Below are positions 18,357 through 29,039 of a DNA stretch of 64,000 nucleotides, one piece after another (the first letter of the stretch is position 1; the number at the start of each line of letters is the position of its first letter). The notes beneath the pieces were generated by a model. That model was not told where the DNA came from and ran no database searches. It saw only the letters and a list, made by a program, of their open reading frames with translations. Location of the stretch: NCBI RefSeq assembly GCF_007990935.1, contig NZ_BJXJ01000013.1, forward strand, positions 1-64,000, in the 5' to 3' direction. The DNA is from Vibrio sagamiensis NBRC 104589. GTDB taxonomy: Bacteria; Pseudomonadota; Gammaproteobacteria; Enterobacterales; Vibrionaceae. Made by a program: the position numbers and the translations under genes.

Positions 18357-18482
18357 TTATAAAAACTCAGTTAACCTTTGTGCTGCTCTTTCAAGCGCTA
18401 AATTCACAACACGAGTAATCTCATAGAAGTTGTTATCTAGAACATCCCAATCTTTATCTTCAGGAATGGGCAACGACAGCAT
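18357..18482 (-). CDS. Possible small ORF (41 aa)
   Basis: Leftward frame MLSLPIPEDKDWDVLDNN... ending RAAQRLTEFL with protein-like composition and an amphipathic C-terminal helix. The frame stays open upstream through the PurR box to a TGA at about 18509. No ribosome site is seen, so it may be the 3' remnant of a longer gene rather than a live one. Not recognised. Confidence 0.25.
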   Translation of the reverse strand: MLSLPIPEDKDWDVLDNNFYEITRVVNLALERAAQRLTEFL

Positions 18483-18491
18483 CAAAAAACG

Positions 18492-18507
18492 TAGCAAACG
18501 TTTGCCT
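18492..18507. promoter_or_regulatory. PurR operator of purT
   Basis: TAGCAAACGTTTGCCT matches the PurR consensus core GCAAACGTTTGC exactly, about 70 bases before purT. PurR with hypoxanthine/guanine represses purine synthesis genes. Confidence 0.88.
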
Positions 18508-18574
18508 CATTAATTAAATCCAGTATTATCCGTTCTCAATCATCTCACATCATTCTAATTTTTAAGGTAATGCT

Positions 18575-19750
18575 ATGTTCGGTACTGCAACACGCCCCCA
18601 TGCAACACGTGTTTTACTTTTAGGCTCTGGTGAGCTCGGAAAAGAAGTGGCGATAGAATGCCAAAGGCTAGGTTTAGAAGTGATTGCATGCGATCGCTAT
18701 GCGGATGCACCTGCAATGCAAGTCGCCCACCGTAGCTACGTCATCGATATGCTCGATGGCCAAGCTTTAGAAGAAATCATCATGCACGAACAACCCGCCT
18801 ACGTTGTGCCTGAAATCGAAGCCATCGCCACCGATAAATTAGTTGAACTCGAAGAAAAAGGGATAAACGTTGTTCCAACCGCTCGAGCAACAAAACTTAC
18901 CATGAATCGTGAAGGTATTCGTCGATTAGCCTCTGAAGAACTTGAGCTAAACACTTCACCTTACCAATTTGCTGATAATTTTGATGACTTTAAATCAGCA
19001 GTCGACTTTGTCGGTACCCCTTGCGTGGTTAAGCCTGTAATGAGCTCTTCGGGTAAAGGACAGAGTGTGATTAGAACAGCTGAAGATATCAATAAAGCTT
19101 GGGAATACGCTCAACAGGGAGGTCGAACTGGAGCTGGACGAGTCATAGTCGAAGGCTTCGTTGACTTTGATTATGAAATTACCCTTCTTACTGTTAAAGC
19201 GGTCGACGGCGTGCATTTCTGCGCTCCTATCGGTCATCGCCAAGAAGATGGAGACTATCGTGAATCATGGCAGCCACAAGTCATGTCAGACAATGCACGC
19301 AAAGCCGCCGAATACGCTGCGGAAAAAGTCGTAAACGCACTTGGCGGTTATGGGTTATTTGGAGTGGAATTGTTTGTTAAAGGCGACCATGTGTTCTTCA
19401 ACGAAGTTTCACCACGTCCACATGATACCGGTATGGTTACAATGATTTCACAAGATATGTCTGAGTTCGCGCTTCACGTTCGTGCGTTCACCAAAATGCC
19501 CGTCCATCAGATCACTCAATTTGGCCCATCAGCTTCAGCTGTTGTACTCGGAGAAGGTCAATCAGAAGACCTACAGTTTGATAACTTAGCCAAAGCTTTA
19601 GCCAAACCGCAAACTCAATTAAGATTGTTTGCTAAACCAGACATTTCAGGGCGTCGACGACTTGGTGTTGTCTTAACGCGCCGTGATAGTGTTGAAAGCG
19701 CTATCAAAGATGCCATTGAGAGTGCTGCACAAGTTCGTATTGAATATTAA
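18575..19750 (+). CDS. purT: Formate-dependent phosphoribosylglycinamide formyltransferase
   Basis: ATP-grasp enzyme of 391 residues (E. coli 392) that makes formyl-GAR from GAR, formate and ATP in purine synthesis. The N-terminal [17 protein letters not shown] nucleotide-fold loop, the ATP-grasp stretch [16 protein letters not shown], and the metal site [24 protein letters not shown] are present. The PurR box upstream fits its role. It begins after TTAAGGTAATGCT. Confidence 0.96.
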   Translation: MFGTATRPHATRVLLLGSGELGKEVAIECQRLGLEVIACDRYADAPAMQVAHRSYVIDMLDGQALEEIIMHEQPAYVVPEIEAIATDKLVELEEKGINVVPTARATKLTMNREGIRRLASEELELNTSPYQFADNFDDFKSAVDFVGTPCVVKPVMSSSGKGQSVIRTAEDINKAWEYAQQGGRTGAGRVIVEGFVDFDYEITLLTVKAVDGVHFCAPIGHRQEDGDYRESWQPQVMSDNARKAAEYAAEKVVNALGGYGLFGVELFVKGDHVFFNEVSPRPHDTGMVTMISQDMSEFALHVRAFTKMPVHQITQFGPSASAVVLGEGQSEDLQFDNLAKALAKPQTQLRLFAKPDISGRRRLGVVLTRRDSVESAIKDAIESAAQVRIEY

Positions 19751-19756
19751 TCGATG

Positions 19757-19808
19757 AACCGCTGAACCTTCTTTAACCAAGTAAGTTCAAGATGATTTGT
19801 TCAGCGGT
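19757..19808. other. Large hairpin after purT
   Basis: Arms AACCGCTGAAC and GTTCAGCGGT enclose about 31 bases that contain AAGTAAGTTCAAGATG, similar to the dispersed repeat core seen elsewhere in this window. No T-run follows, so it looks more like a repeat element than a terminator. A second stem (CCTGCTTG / CAAGCAGG at 19889-19915) precedes the tpm stop. Confidence 0.4.
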
Positions 19809-19923
19809 ACGAGCAAGATGTTGGTTACTATTTCGAGAATTGCTCAGTATTCATCAACACTATTAAGCAACACTTTTGAACGATTCGGCCTGCTTGACCA
19901 TGCTCGCCAAGCAGGTTCAGTGT

Positions 19924-20580
19924 TTATGAACGAAGATCTTCAATAAGGTAGACTTCTTCAGAAAATCGGCTCAAACCTTTCTTCGCTATTTTAGGATGAT
20001 GTTTATCTGCGCCATTCACGGTTAAACAGGTAACTTTATAATCCTTAAACAGTTCACTTACCTCACACCCCGGTACACTAAACGGTGGGCCTGCCATCTC
20101 ATCTTGAGGGTAATCTAACGTGATCAATAAAATACGGCCGCCAGGATTGAGCAATTGTGTGAGCCTATTGACATAATCTGCCCTCATTTCTTGAGGTAAA
20201 GCGACTAACGCTGCACGATCGTAAACTAAATCTGCTTTTGCGACCGGAGCCGTAAAGAAATCACCACAATATATTGAAAGCTCATCAAACTGATACAGCT
20301 CCAAGTTACCCTTAATTGGAATCACGGTTGGAGTGTAGAAGTGCTCAGCAAAAAACGCCCTAACTGCAATTTGGCTCAATTCTACTCCGCAAACGTCGTT
20401 ATGTTTCGACGCCAACCAAACCAAATCTTCAGATTTACCACATAGAGGAACCAAAACCTGCTCTCCCCGTTTGGGTTGAAGATGGTGCCAAAATTCGATG
20501 AGTAACGGGTTTACATCACCTAAATGGAAGCCGATTTGATTACTTGCCCACTTATTATGCCAGAATTCTTGTTCTCTCAT
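19924..20580 (-). CDS. tpm: Thiopurine S-methyltransferase
   Basis: About 218 residues, close to other bacterial Tpm proteins. [40 protein letters not shown] motif I (here [17 protein letters not shown]), [14 protein letters not shown] and [14 protein letters not shown] are diagnostic for SAM-binding in this family. Bacterial Tpm methylates thiopurines, tellurite or selenium compounds. I choose the ATG at 20580 over a GTG two codons earlier because AGAGTGG is correctly spaced. Confidence 0.93.
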   Translation of the reverse strand: MREQEFWHNKWASNQIGFHLGDVNPLLIEFWHHLQPKRGEQVLVPLCGKSEDLVWLASKHNDVCGVELSQIAVRAFFAEHFYTPTVIPIKGNLELYQFDELSIYCGDFFTAPVAKADLVYDRAALVALPQEMRADYVNRLTQLLNPGGRILLITLDYPQDEMAGPPFSVPGCEVSELFKDYKVTCLTVNGADKHHPKIAKKGLSRFSEEVYLIEDLRS

Positions 20581-20586
20581 ATCCAC

Positions 20587-21048
20587 TCTACTTTAAATAG
20601 CTTTGAACAGGCACCTTCAACGAAGGTATAAATCACACCTAAAAACAATCCCTGTACTTAACGGTTCAACATTCAATTATGAAAAAGAGGTTGAGAATGC
20701 TTAGGTAACATTAGGTTAACGAATTTTCCGATTTTGTCTACGTTGTTCATCTTAAGTTAATAGTGACATGTTAAAGTAGCTTTGTATTCGAGCCAGTAAC
20801 AGAGGTTTTGATGCTAACAATTGATCTGGTTAAATGATATATAAGATGCTGTATACCTACTTTAGAGTTAGGCATTCATCCCGTAGCGAAACAATAAGAA
20901 AAATTATGCTTGGGTTTGAGTACTTAGCCTCCATAAACTATTGTGTACCTAAGTAATCTCAAGATACTTTGGTATAAACCTGATTTGCAAAAAGCTGAGT
21001 AACTTTTAACGATTCATTTTTTCAGTGTAAGCAAGTTAAGGAGAATGG
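20587..21048. other. Gap before relV
   Basis: No gene seen. It contains a dispersed-repeat copy (AAGTAATCTCAAGATACTTT, 20951-20970) and must contain the tpm and relV promoters. AAGGAG sits directly before the relV ATG. Confidence 0.4.
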
Positions 21049-21822
21049 ATGAACTTATTTTTACGTACTACTGCATTGATGCTTTTGGTACTCAGTCGAG
21101 CTTCTGCAGTTGCCGCTCTTCCTAATACTCCAGAGAGCAAACAGAGCGCTTTCAACACCTCAGATCAAGTTTGTTCCCAATCATTCAAGCATAACCTCAG
21201 TGGTCTATATAGTATCAAGCCTATTCAATCTAGCCCTACTCAACCCTATAGTGATTTTGATGTACTGTATCAAAAAGCACATCAAGCTCAATTAGAACTT
21301 GAAACCATATGCAAAATGACAGCATTGCTTACCCACTCTCAGCCTTACTTTGCTGGAGTTAAATCAAAACAACGTGCACAAGACAAAATCAATTACGAAT
21401 TGGATGGTCAAGTAGAGAGAATTACAGACTTAGCAAGAGCGACCATCGTTGCACGAGACGTAGCAAGTTTGATGGCTGTCTATGAAACGCTAGAGCGCGA
21501 AACATCGATTATAAACGTTAAGAACCGTTTCAAAAAACCTAAGAAGTCAGGCTATAGAGATTTGAACCTGCTGGTACGTTTACCCAATAGTAATCTTGTT
21601 GCTGAAGTTCAGCTTCACTTAAAAGCAATTGCAGATGTCAAAAGTGGACCAGAACATGATTTATACAAAAAGATACAAGATATAGAACGCAAGGCACTGT
21701 CGGAGAGCCGTCCGATAAGTGAACTGGAATTGGCTTCTATTAAGAAAATACGTAGCCAATCGAAAGATCTTTATCAACAGGCTTGGCAACCTTATTTAAC
21801 AACCCATCTAGCTGCTGCTTAA
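21049..21822 (+). CDS. relV: RelV-type small alarmone (p)ppGpp synthetase
   Basis: 257 residues with a RelA/SpoT synthetase domain at about 85-215: YFAGVKSKQRAQDKINYEL, ITDLARATIVARD (the D-x-x-R-x-T ATP/Mg motif), KKSGYRDLNLLVRL (GYR synthetase motif) and VAEVQLHLK (the catalytic E-x-Q motif). There is no HD hydrolase domain. Vibrio cholerae RelV, a third (p)ppGpp synthetase near ihfA, has the same length and neighbourhood. The first 24 residues (MNLFLRTTALMLLVLSRASAVAA) look like a signal peptide, which is odd for an enzyme that uses cytosolic ATP and GTP/GDP. Strong AAGGAG site. Confidence 0.9.
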   Translation: MNLFLRTTALMLLVLSRASAVAALPNTPESKQSAFNTSDQVCSQSFKHNLSGLYSIKPIQSSPTQPYSDFDVLYQKAHQAQLELETICKMTALLTHSQPYFAGVKSKQRAQDKINYELDGQVERITDLARATIVARDVASLMAVYETLERETSIINVKNRFKKPKKSGYRDLNLLVRLPNSNLVAEVQLHLKAIADVKSGPEHDLYKKIQDIERKALSESRPISELELASIKKIRSQSKDLYQQAWQPYLTTHLAAA

Positions 21823-21918
21823 AGCCCTAATAAATGCTCAGATAAGGTAATATGGAAACAGCTAACAAAAACTAAACTATAATTAACCCGGTCATCTCGG
21901 GCGGGACTTTCAAAAAAT

Positions 21919-21946
21919 AAGAGTCCACAATGTATTGTGGACTCTT
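21919..21946. terminator. Bidirectional terminator between relV and ihfA
   Basis: AAGAGTCCACAA / TTGTGGACTCTT, a 12-bp stem with a short loop and flanking A/T runs, between converging genes. Confidence 0.92.
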
Positions 21947-21959
21947 TAATCAATGTAAA

Positions 21960-22256
21960 TTACTGCTTAAAAGAGAGATTTTCAACTCTTGCCTTAAGCT
22001 TCTGTCCAGGACGGAATGTCACTACACGTCGAGCAGTAATTGGAATATCTTCACCCGTTTTCGGGTTACGACCAGGTCTTTCATTCTTGTCACGAAGGTC
22101 AAAATTACCAAAACCTGACAGTTTTACCTGTTCACCACTTTCTAGTGCTTTACGAATTTCTTCGAAGAACACTTCCACCGTTTCCTTGGCGTCCCGTTTA
22201 CTAAATCCCAATTTATCAAACAGGTTTTCTGCCAGTTCGGCTTTTGTGAGCGCCAT
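21960..22256 (-). CDS. ihfA: Integration host factor subunit alpha
   Basis: DNA-bending protein of 98 residues (E. coli 99). [24 protein letters not shown] and [26 protein letters not shown] (the beta-arm tip with its intercalating Pro and the C-terminal helix) are nearly identical to enteric IhfA. It forms a heterodimer with IhfB. It lies downstream of pheT as in E. coli, but here a terminator-like hairpin and about 500 AT-rich bases separate them, so it is probably expressed mainly from its own promoter. Confidence 0.97.
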   Translation of the reverse strand: MALTKAELAENLFDKLGFSKRDAKETVEVFFEEIRKALESGEQVKLSGFGNFDLRDKNERPGRNPKTGEDIPITARRVVTFRPGQKLKARVENLSFKQ

Positions 22257-22754
22257 AAAACTTTCCTCAAAGCTATGTTAAACAATGCTACCCAAAGTAG
22301 CGCTAGAGCAGTTTTACCCTACTAATTCAACAACATATCGGGTTTACTTTTGGAAGTGTATGTCAAGCTTATGATTTTCGCCAACTTTTTTATTTCCTAA
22401 TATAACAAAAAAGCAGAACACCAAAGGAATTATATCCTTTGATTTACGAAGTATTAAGATTTAAGTATTACATAAAGAAATAAAAAGGACAAAAAGACCA
22501 ATTTAATAAAAAAACAAGGATAAAAAACTATTTAATAAAAGTATCAAATAATATTGCTAAAGTTGGTTTTATTACGAATTCTTCCAATTTTATGTTCAAA
22601 AAATATACTTAGTGAATTTTTAATTACAGATTCTCAAGCAATATTTCACACTTGTGAACTGACATAATGTAGAGACTTTTGGTTATTATACCTATAAAAA
22701 AACCCCACCAAACTGGCAGGGCTTTTATCTCTTTAGGTACTATCACTGAATGAG
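22257..22754. other. AT-rich gap between pheT and ihfA
   Basis: No gene seen. It carries the pheT terminator at 22703-22729, then a very A/T-rich stretch (22380-22640) that is likely the ihfA promoter region. Confidence 0.5.
22703..22729 (-). terminator. Terminator after pheT
   Basis: On the minus strand GCCCTGCCA-GTT-TGGTGGGG forms an 8-bp stem with two G-U pairs, followed by seven T. Confidence 0.75.
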
Positions 22755-25160
22755 TTAGTCACGTAGAGACGCACCAAACTTCTCAGATACGTGAGCAACG
22801 ATAGCGTCAACCGCACCAGCAATGTCAGCATCCTCAAGCGTACGTTCAACTGATTGTAGCGTCAGAGCGATTGCTAAGCTCTTCTTACCTTCTTCTACGC
22901 CTTTGCCTACATACACGTCGAACAACTTGGCATCTTTTAGGAACTCACCACCTTGTTCTAGACATGCTGCAACGATGTCACCTGAAGCAACAACATCGTC
23001 AACAACCACTGCGATGTCACGACGGTTTGATGGGAACTTGGAAAGCTGTACTGCTTCTGGAATCACCTTAGTGTTGATCGCAGACCATTCCACTTCGAAT
23101 ACGATAGTACGGCCGTTTAGACCAAACTTACGCTCAAGCTCTGGGTGCACAGTACCAATCACACCAACTTGCTTGCCATCAACGATGATAGCTGCAGATT
23201 GACCTGGGTGAAGCGCTGGGTTCGCTGCTTTATCTTCAGCAGAAAGCGCAGCAAAAGAGTAAGCCACTTCGTTTGCTGTAAGCTCAAGAACCGCTTCTAG
23301 ATCGCCTTTCAGATCAAAGAAATCAACTGTGTTAGTTTCGATGTCCCAGTGCTCTTCGCTACGAGTGCCTGCAATAACACCTGCAAGCATAGACTCTTGG
23401 CGCATACCGTTTTCAGCAGACTCACATGGGATGAAACGTAGGCCGTATTCAAATAGACGAACACGTGGCTGTTGACGCTTCTGGTTGTGAACCACAGTGT
23501 TTAGTAGACCTTGGATTAAGCCTAAACGCATTGCTGACATATCCGCAGAGATTGGGAATGGCAGGATGAGTGGCTCAACATCTGGAACAACAAGCTTTTG
23601 CTGCTCTGGTTCAACGAAGCTGTAAGTGATGGCTTCTTGGTAACCACGGTCAACAAGTAGGTTACGGACACGCTTTAGCGGAATATTCGCTTCAACGTGG
23701 TCATGCATCTTAAGTGCAGCAGCTGGATTTTGATTAGGAATGTTATCGTAACCGTAGATACGACCTACTTCTTCAATCAGGTCTTGCTCGATAGCAATAT
23801 CGAAACGCCATGTTGGCGCGACTGCCACCCACCCTTCTTCAGAAGCTTCAACAGTCAAACCTAGACGCTCTAGGATTTCTACTACGTCAGCATCAGCAAT
23901 GTGGTGACCCAGTAGGTTGTCCAGTTTAGTGCGACGTAGTGCAACTTTGTTTGGCTTAGGTAAATCTGCATCAGACTCAACAGCAACAACAGACGCTACT
24001 TCACCACCACAAATCTCAACAAGAAGCTGAGTTGCACGTTCCATTGCACTCACTTGTAGTGCGTAATCCACACCACGCTCGAAACGCATTGAAGAATCAG
24101 TGTGAAGACCGTAGCTACGAGCGCGACCACGGATGTGGTCAGGTGCAAAGAAGGCACACTCTAGTAGAACGTCTTTAGTCTCAGTTGTTACACCAGACTC
24201 TTCACCACCAAAAATACCTGCGATTGCAAGTGCCTTGTTGTGGTCTGCTACTACTAATGTATCTGCGTTTAGTTCTGCTTCGCTACCGTCAAGAAGGGTT
24301 AACTTCTCACCTTGCTCTGCCATACGAACGACGATACCGCCGTCGATCTTCGCTAGATCGAACGCGTGCATTGGTTGGCCTTGCTCTAGAAGAACATAGT
24401 TAGTGATGTCGACTACAGGGTCGATAGAACGAATGCCACAACGACGCAGTTTTTCTTGCATCCATAGTGGTGTTTCAGCTTGAACATTTACGTTCTTAAC
24501 TACACGACCAAGGTAACGTGGACACGCAGCTGGGGCTTTCACTTCGATAGAAACTTTATCATCGATTGAAGGTGCAACTGCTTCTACAGAAGGTTCTGTT
24601 ACATCAACGCGGTTTAGTACGCCAACTTCACGAGCTAAACCACGAATGCTGAAACAGTCCGCGCGGTTTGCTGTTAGGTCTACGTCTACCGTTACGTCGT
24701 CTAAGCCTAGGAATTCACGGAAATCGGTACCGATTACTGCGTCTTCTGCGAGTTCCATGATGCCGTCTGACTCAACGTCGATACCCAGTTCAGTGAATGA
24801 ACAAAGCATGCCGTGAGAAGGCTGGCCACGTAGTTTCGCTTTTTTGATTTTGAAATCGCCTGGAAGAACAGCACCAACTGTTGCTACTGCTACTTTCAGA
24901 CCTTGGCGACAGTTGTGCGCGCCACAAACGATGTCTAGAAGCTCTTCTTCACCCACGTCAACTTTAGTTACACGCAGCTTGTCTGCATCTGGGTGTTGAC
25001 CACATTCAACAACGTGACCAACTTTAACGCCGTTGAACGAACCTGCTACAGGTAGCACGTCATCAACTTCTAGACCCGCCATTGTAATTTGGTGAGTAAG
25101 CTCGTCAGTGGTAATCGAAGGACTAACCCACTCACGAAGCCATGATTCGCTGAATTTCAT
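22755..25160 (-). CDS. pheT: Phenylalanyl-tRNA synthetase beta subunit
   Basis: 801 residues (E. coli 795). Domains in order: OB-fold tRNA-binding domain (about 40-150, [24 protein letters not shown]), B3/B4 editing domain (about 210-380, with the GQPMHAFD motif), B5 DNA-binding-like domain (about 400-480), catalytic-like core domain with [10 protein letters not shown], and the C-terminal ferredoxin-fold anticodon-binding domain (about 705-800, [14 protein letters not shown]). It forms an alpha2beta2 enzyme with PheS and is encoded 18 bases downstream of it. Confidence 0.97.
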   Translation of the reverse strand: MKFSESWLREWVSPSITTDELTHQITMAGLEVDDVLPVAGSFNGVKVGHVVECGQHPDADKLRVTKVDVGEEELLDIVCGAHNCRQGLKVAVATVGAVLPGDFKIKKAKLRGQPSHGMLCSFTELGIDVESDGIMELAEDAVIGTDFREFLGLDDVTVDVDLTANRADCFSIRGLAREVGVLNRVDVTEPSVEAVAPSIDDKVSIEVKAPAACPRYLGRVVKNVNVQAETPLWMQEKLRRCGIRSIDPVVDITNYVLLEQGQPMHAFDLAKIDGGIVVRMAEQGEKLTLLDGSEAELNADTLVVADHNKALAIAGIFGGEESGVTTETKDVLLECAFFAPDHIRGRARSYGLHTDSSMRFERGVDYALQVSAMERATQLLVEICGGEVASVVAVESDADLPKPNKVALRRTKLDNLLGHHIADADVVEILERLGLTVEASEEGWVAVAPTWRFDIAIEQDLIEEVGRIYGYDNIPNQNPAAALKMHDHVEANIPLKRVRNLLVDRGYQEAITYSFVEPEQQKLVVPDVEPLILPFPISADMSAMRLGLIQGLLNTVVHNQKRQQPRVRLFEYGLRFIPCESAENGMRQESMLAGVIAGTRSEEHWDIETNTVDFFDLKGDLEAVLELTANEVAYSFAALSAEDKAANPALHPGQSAAIIVDGKQVGVIGTVHPELERKFGLNGRTIVFEVEWSAINTKVIPEAVQLSKFPSNRRDIAVVVDDVVASGDIVAACLEQGGEFLKDAKLFDVYVGKGVEEGKKSLAIALTLQSVERTLEDADIAGAVDAIVAHVSEKFGASLRD

Positions 25161-25178
25161 AGTGATTTATCCCCTGGA

Positions 25179-26317
<1,139 letters not shown>

Positions 26318-26397
26318 TTGAATCTCTTTAAATTATCAAAAGGAACAACAGCCAGTAAAATAATCCACGTGATTATAAGTCCTAAGAGTTGGCTCAA

Positions 26398-27219
26398 TTA
26401 GAGGCTCAACTTACTATTTTGCACCAGCTTTTCTCGAGAAGAAGCCATAAATTCGCAAAATTCAGTCATAAAGTCAGCGTTGGTGTTTTTTATCCCGTTT
26501 GAAAACGTTATGGGCTCATGAGGACTAACCAACATAAAGATATTGGCAAACTGAGTGGCATCCATCTCTTCTGCTGATATATTTTCGGTGTGATAGTTGA
26601 GTATTTCTTGCGAAAACTGTTTTTCCAGGCTCAACAATTGATCTTCGGTGACCTTCATACGTGACAAAACAACACGAGCGCTTTTATCTTGATTTAAAGC
26701 CTGTTCCGTAAGAATTTCAGTATAACGTTGGCTCAGCTGTGAGTTATCCGCATAACGATAGAACAACGACCCTTGTAGAGTAATACTCTCTTTTCCTTCC
26801 ACTTTAACTAAATCCAACATGCTGAGCGCTTTAAGGTAATCAGCCATGCTACGCTCATTTAAGTGGTATTTATTCATCAGTGTTGAATAGCTATTATTGT
26901 CCCGTAGTACTCTTAGCTCTTGATAGAAGTCATATAATTCAGGGTATTGTAAAAAAGCACGATCTTGAGTGTGACTGAAGTAGTTTTGATCTTCGGTAAC
27001 AAGCTGCGACGCTATCTTCTGCAATTCACTCAGCGAACAATCCACAACACGACAATATTCTAATAGCCTATCGATCGTTAAATTCGTACTGCTCATGTGT
27101 CGCTTGAACGTTGATAATGGTGTCCCTACACTCTCCGATATGCTTCGATATGTGAAGCCTTTAGTTTTAATGACTTGCCTCAGCGCTGCCAGTAAATATT
27201 CAGGCGTCAATTCTCCCAT
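26398..27219 (-). CDS. Helix-turn-helix regulator, XRE-like
   Basis: 273 residues, cytosolic. Residues about 5-65 form a lambda-repressor-like helix-turn-helix (ALRQVIKTKGFTYRSISESVGTPLSTFKRHMSS). A second winged-helix-like segment at about 105-150 (LRVLRDNNSYSTLMNKYHLNERSMADYLKALSMLDLVKVEG) resembles the pattern in Vibrio/Shewanella regulators with a DUF-type C-terminus. The rest (about 170-273) is not recognised. The gene stands alone between pheS and rplT with long AT-rich flanks on both sides. Targets unknown. Confidence 0.75.
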   Translation of the reverse strand: MGELTPEYLLAALRQVIKTKGFTYRSISESVGTPLSTFKRHMSSTNLTIDRLLEYCRVVDCSLSELQKIASQLVTEDQNYFSHTQDRAFLQYPELYDFYQELRVLRDNNSYSTLMNKYHLNERSMADYLKALSMLDLVKVEGKESITLQGSLFYRYADNSQLSQRYTEILTEQALNQDKSARVVLSRMKVTEDQLLSLEKQFSQEILNYHTENISAEEMDATQFANIFMLVSPHEPITFSNGIKNTNADFMTEFCEFMASSREKLVQNSKLSL

Positions 27220-27771
27220 TTCTCGTCTCCCTAGTTAACATCCTGTGTAACCGAAATACGCCCCTATAACCAAATGTTCTAAACATTCTTCCAAAGAGCA
27301 AGTATCTTGATATTAATTGGCTATAAACACATCAAAACCTGCTTCACTTATTTCAGTAAAATTCCATTTCTGATCCACACCTTATCAAGTTAATAATCAA
27401 AATGCATATTCACTCACAGCTAAACTAAGGAAAGACGACTTTTATCAGGCTAAAATCAACTCAAACTTTAGTGTTTATAATTACAAGATAATCAACTATC
27501 AATGCTTTAGCCCATAATTTAACCTAATTTAAACATCAAACTCTAAATTTAAAAACTGTAAAAATGCTTAAAGATTCACATAATTTGTAAGTCTACCCAA
27601 CTAGGTTTAAGTAACCTCAAGGTATCTGGAGCGACATACTCAGGTAGACTCGAAAACGAGTCACTGAAGAATGAAAAATGAAAAATGAAAAGTAGAAAAT
27701 AAATAAGGGAGAAAAGAAAACAAAAAAGGAGAGCATATGCCCTCCTTTTCTTAACCTAAAACTGCTTTAAA
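27220..27771. other. AT-rich gap between rplT and the HTH gene
   Basis: No gene seen. It contains a dispersed-repeat copy (AAGTAACCTCAAGGTATCTGG at 27609-27629), a short microsatellite of ATGAAAA units (about 27669-27692), and the rplT terminator at its left end in minus-strand sense. Confidence 0.5.
27722..27750 (-). terminator. Terminator after rplT
   Basis: On the minus strand AAAGGAG...CTCCTTT with a GGCATATGCT loop followed by a T-run, 20 bases after the rplT stop. Confidence 0.85.
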
Positions 27772-28125
27772 TTAAAGAGCAGCTTTCGCTTTTTCAACTA
27801 GTACAGCAAATGCTGATTTGTCGAATACTGCGATGTCGGCTAGGATCTTACGATCGATCTCGATAGATGCTTTCTTAAGACCGTTGATGAAACGGCTGTA
27901 AGATAGACCATTTTGACGAGATGCTGCGTTGATACGTGCAATCCAAAGTTGACGGAATTGACGTTTCTTAGCGCGACGGTCACGGTAAGCGTATTGACCA
28001 GCTTTAGTAACTGCTTGGAAAGCTACGCGGTAAACACGTGAACGTGCTCCGTAGTAACCTTTAGCTTGTTTTAGAACTTTCTTATGACGTGCACGAGCTT
28101 GTACACCACGTTTTACGCGAGGCAT
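27772..28125 (-). CDS. rplT: 50S ribosomal protein L20
   Basis: 117 residues, near identical in layout to E. coli L20: [35 protein letters not shown], then the globular 23S-binding domain. L20 is needed for early 50S assembly and in E. coli represses translation of rpmI-rplT by binding their mRNA. Encoded 40 bases after rpmI. Confidence 0.98.
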   Translation of the reverse strand: MPRVKRGVQARARHKKVLKQAKGYYGARSRVYRVAFQAVTKAGQYAYRDRRAKKRQFRQLWIARINAASRQNGLSYSRFINGLKKASIEIDRKILADIAVFDKSAFAVLVEKAKAAL

Positions 28126-28165
28126 TATGCTTCTCCTAAACTAAACGATTGATAACTAAAAAGAA

Positions 28166-28360
28166 TTAAGCGTATGGCATCATACGAACAACTGCAGCCA
28201 CTTCACACTTAGGAAGGATTGCATTTGGACGAAGCTGACGCTTGTTCTTAGTAGTACGCTTAGTCAAGATGTGACGTTTTGTAGCGTGCTTGAACTTAAT
28301 ACCACCAGCAGTTTTCTTGAAACGCTTAGCAGCACCTTTGTTGGTTTTCATCTTAGGCAT
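28166..28360 (-). CDS. rpmI: 50S ribosomal protein L35
   Basis: 64 residues, highly basic, [20 protein letters not shown] at the start and [18 protein letters not shown] end, as in E. coli L35. It lies between infC and rplT in the standard order. The 124-base leader between infC and rpmI would hold the L20 operator by analogy. Confidence 0.98.
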   Translation of the reverse strand: MPKMKTNKGAAKRFKKTAGGIKFKHATKRHILTKRTTKNKRQLRPNAILPKCEVAAVVRMMPYA

Positions 28361-28484
28361 GATGAATAACTCCGCATTGTAGTAGTTTAATAAACAATGT
28401 AATTAGGGCGAATAAGGACCGAGCCACTATACCTTTTATTAGAAAGGAAGGCGGCTAGGTCTTAATTACTTGATGAGCCGTTAA

Positions 28485-29036
28485 TTACTTCTTTTTAGGG
28501 GCCAACACCATGATCATCTGGCGACCTTCAATTCTGCTTGGGAAAGATTCTACTACGGCAAAATCTACAGTATCTTCTTTCAAGCGATTTAGAACGTCAA
28601 CACCGATGTCTTGGTGAGCCATTTCACGGCCACGGAAGCGAATTGTTACCTTCACTTTGTTACCGTCTTCTAGGAAACGCGTCAGGTTGCGTAGTTTTAC
28701 CTGATAGTCTCCAATATCAGTTCCAGGACGGAATTTTATTTCCTTGATCTGAACCTGCTTTTGCTTCTTCTTCTGCTCTTTAGCAGACTTGCTCTTCTCG
28801 AAGAGGAATTTGCCGTAGTCCATCACACGACAGACCGGCGGCTCAGCGTTAGGACTGATTTCCACAAGATCCATGCCTGCTTCTTCAGCAGCTGCGATCG
28901 CCTCTTGAATCGATACAACACCAACGGATTCTCCATCAGCGCCTGTTAGTCGAACTTCACGAACGCCACGAATTTCACCGTTTATACGGTGTGGGTTTTG
29001 TTTTACCGGCTGTTGGCCGCGTCTTCCGCCTTTAAT
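28485..29036 (-). CDS. infC: Translation initiation factor IF-3 (ATT start)
   Basis: 183 residues when read from the rare ATT codon at 29036-29034: the sequence then begins [20 protein letters not shown], the exact IF-3 N-terminus, preceded by GGAGGAATAAGCT. A frame starting only at the internal ATG (28874, [15 protein letters not shown]) would remove the N-terminal domain. The N-domain, flexible linker ([20 protein letters not shown]) and C-domain ([16 protein letters not shown]) follow. The AUU start is the basis of IF-3 autoregulation, since IF-3 rejects non-canonical starts. Its ribosome site lies inside the end of thrS. Confidence 0.96.
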   Translation of the reverse strand: MKGGRRGQQPVKQNPHRINGEIRGVREVRLTGADGESVGVVSIQEAIAAAEEAGMDLVEISPNAEPPVCRVMDYGKFLFEKSKSAKEQKKKQKQVQIKEIKFRPGTDIGDYQVKLRNLTRFLEDGNKVKVTIRFRGREMAHQDIGVDVLNRLKEDTVDFAVVESFPSRIEGRQMIMVLAPKKK

Positions 29037-29039
29037 AGC

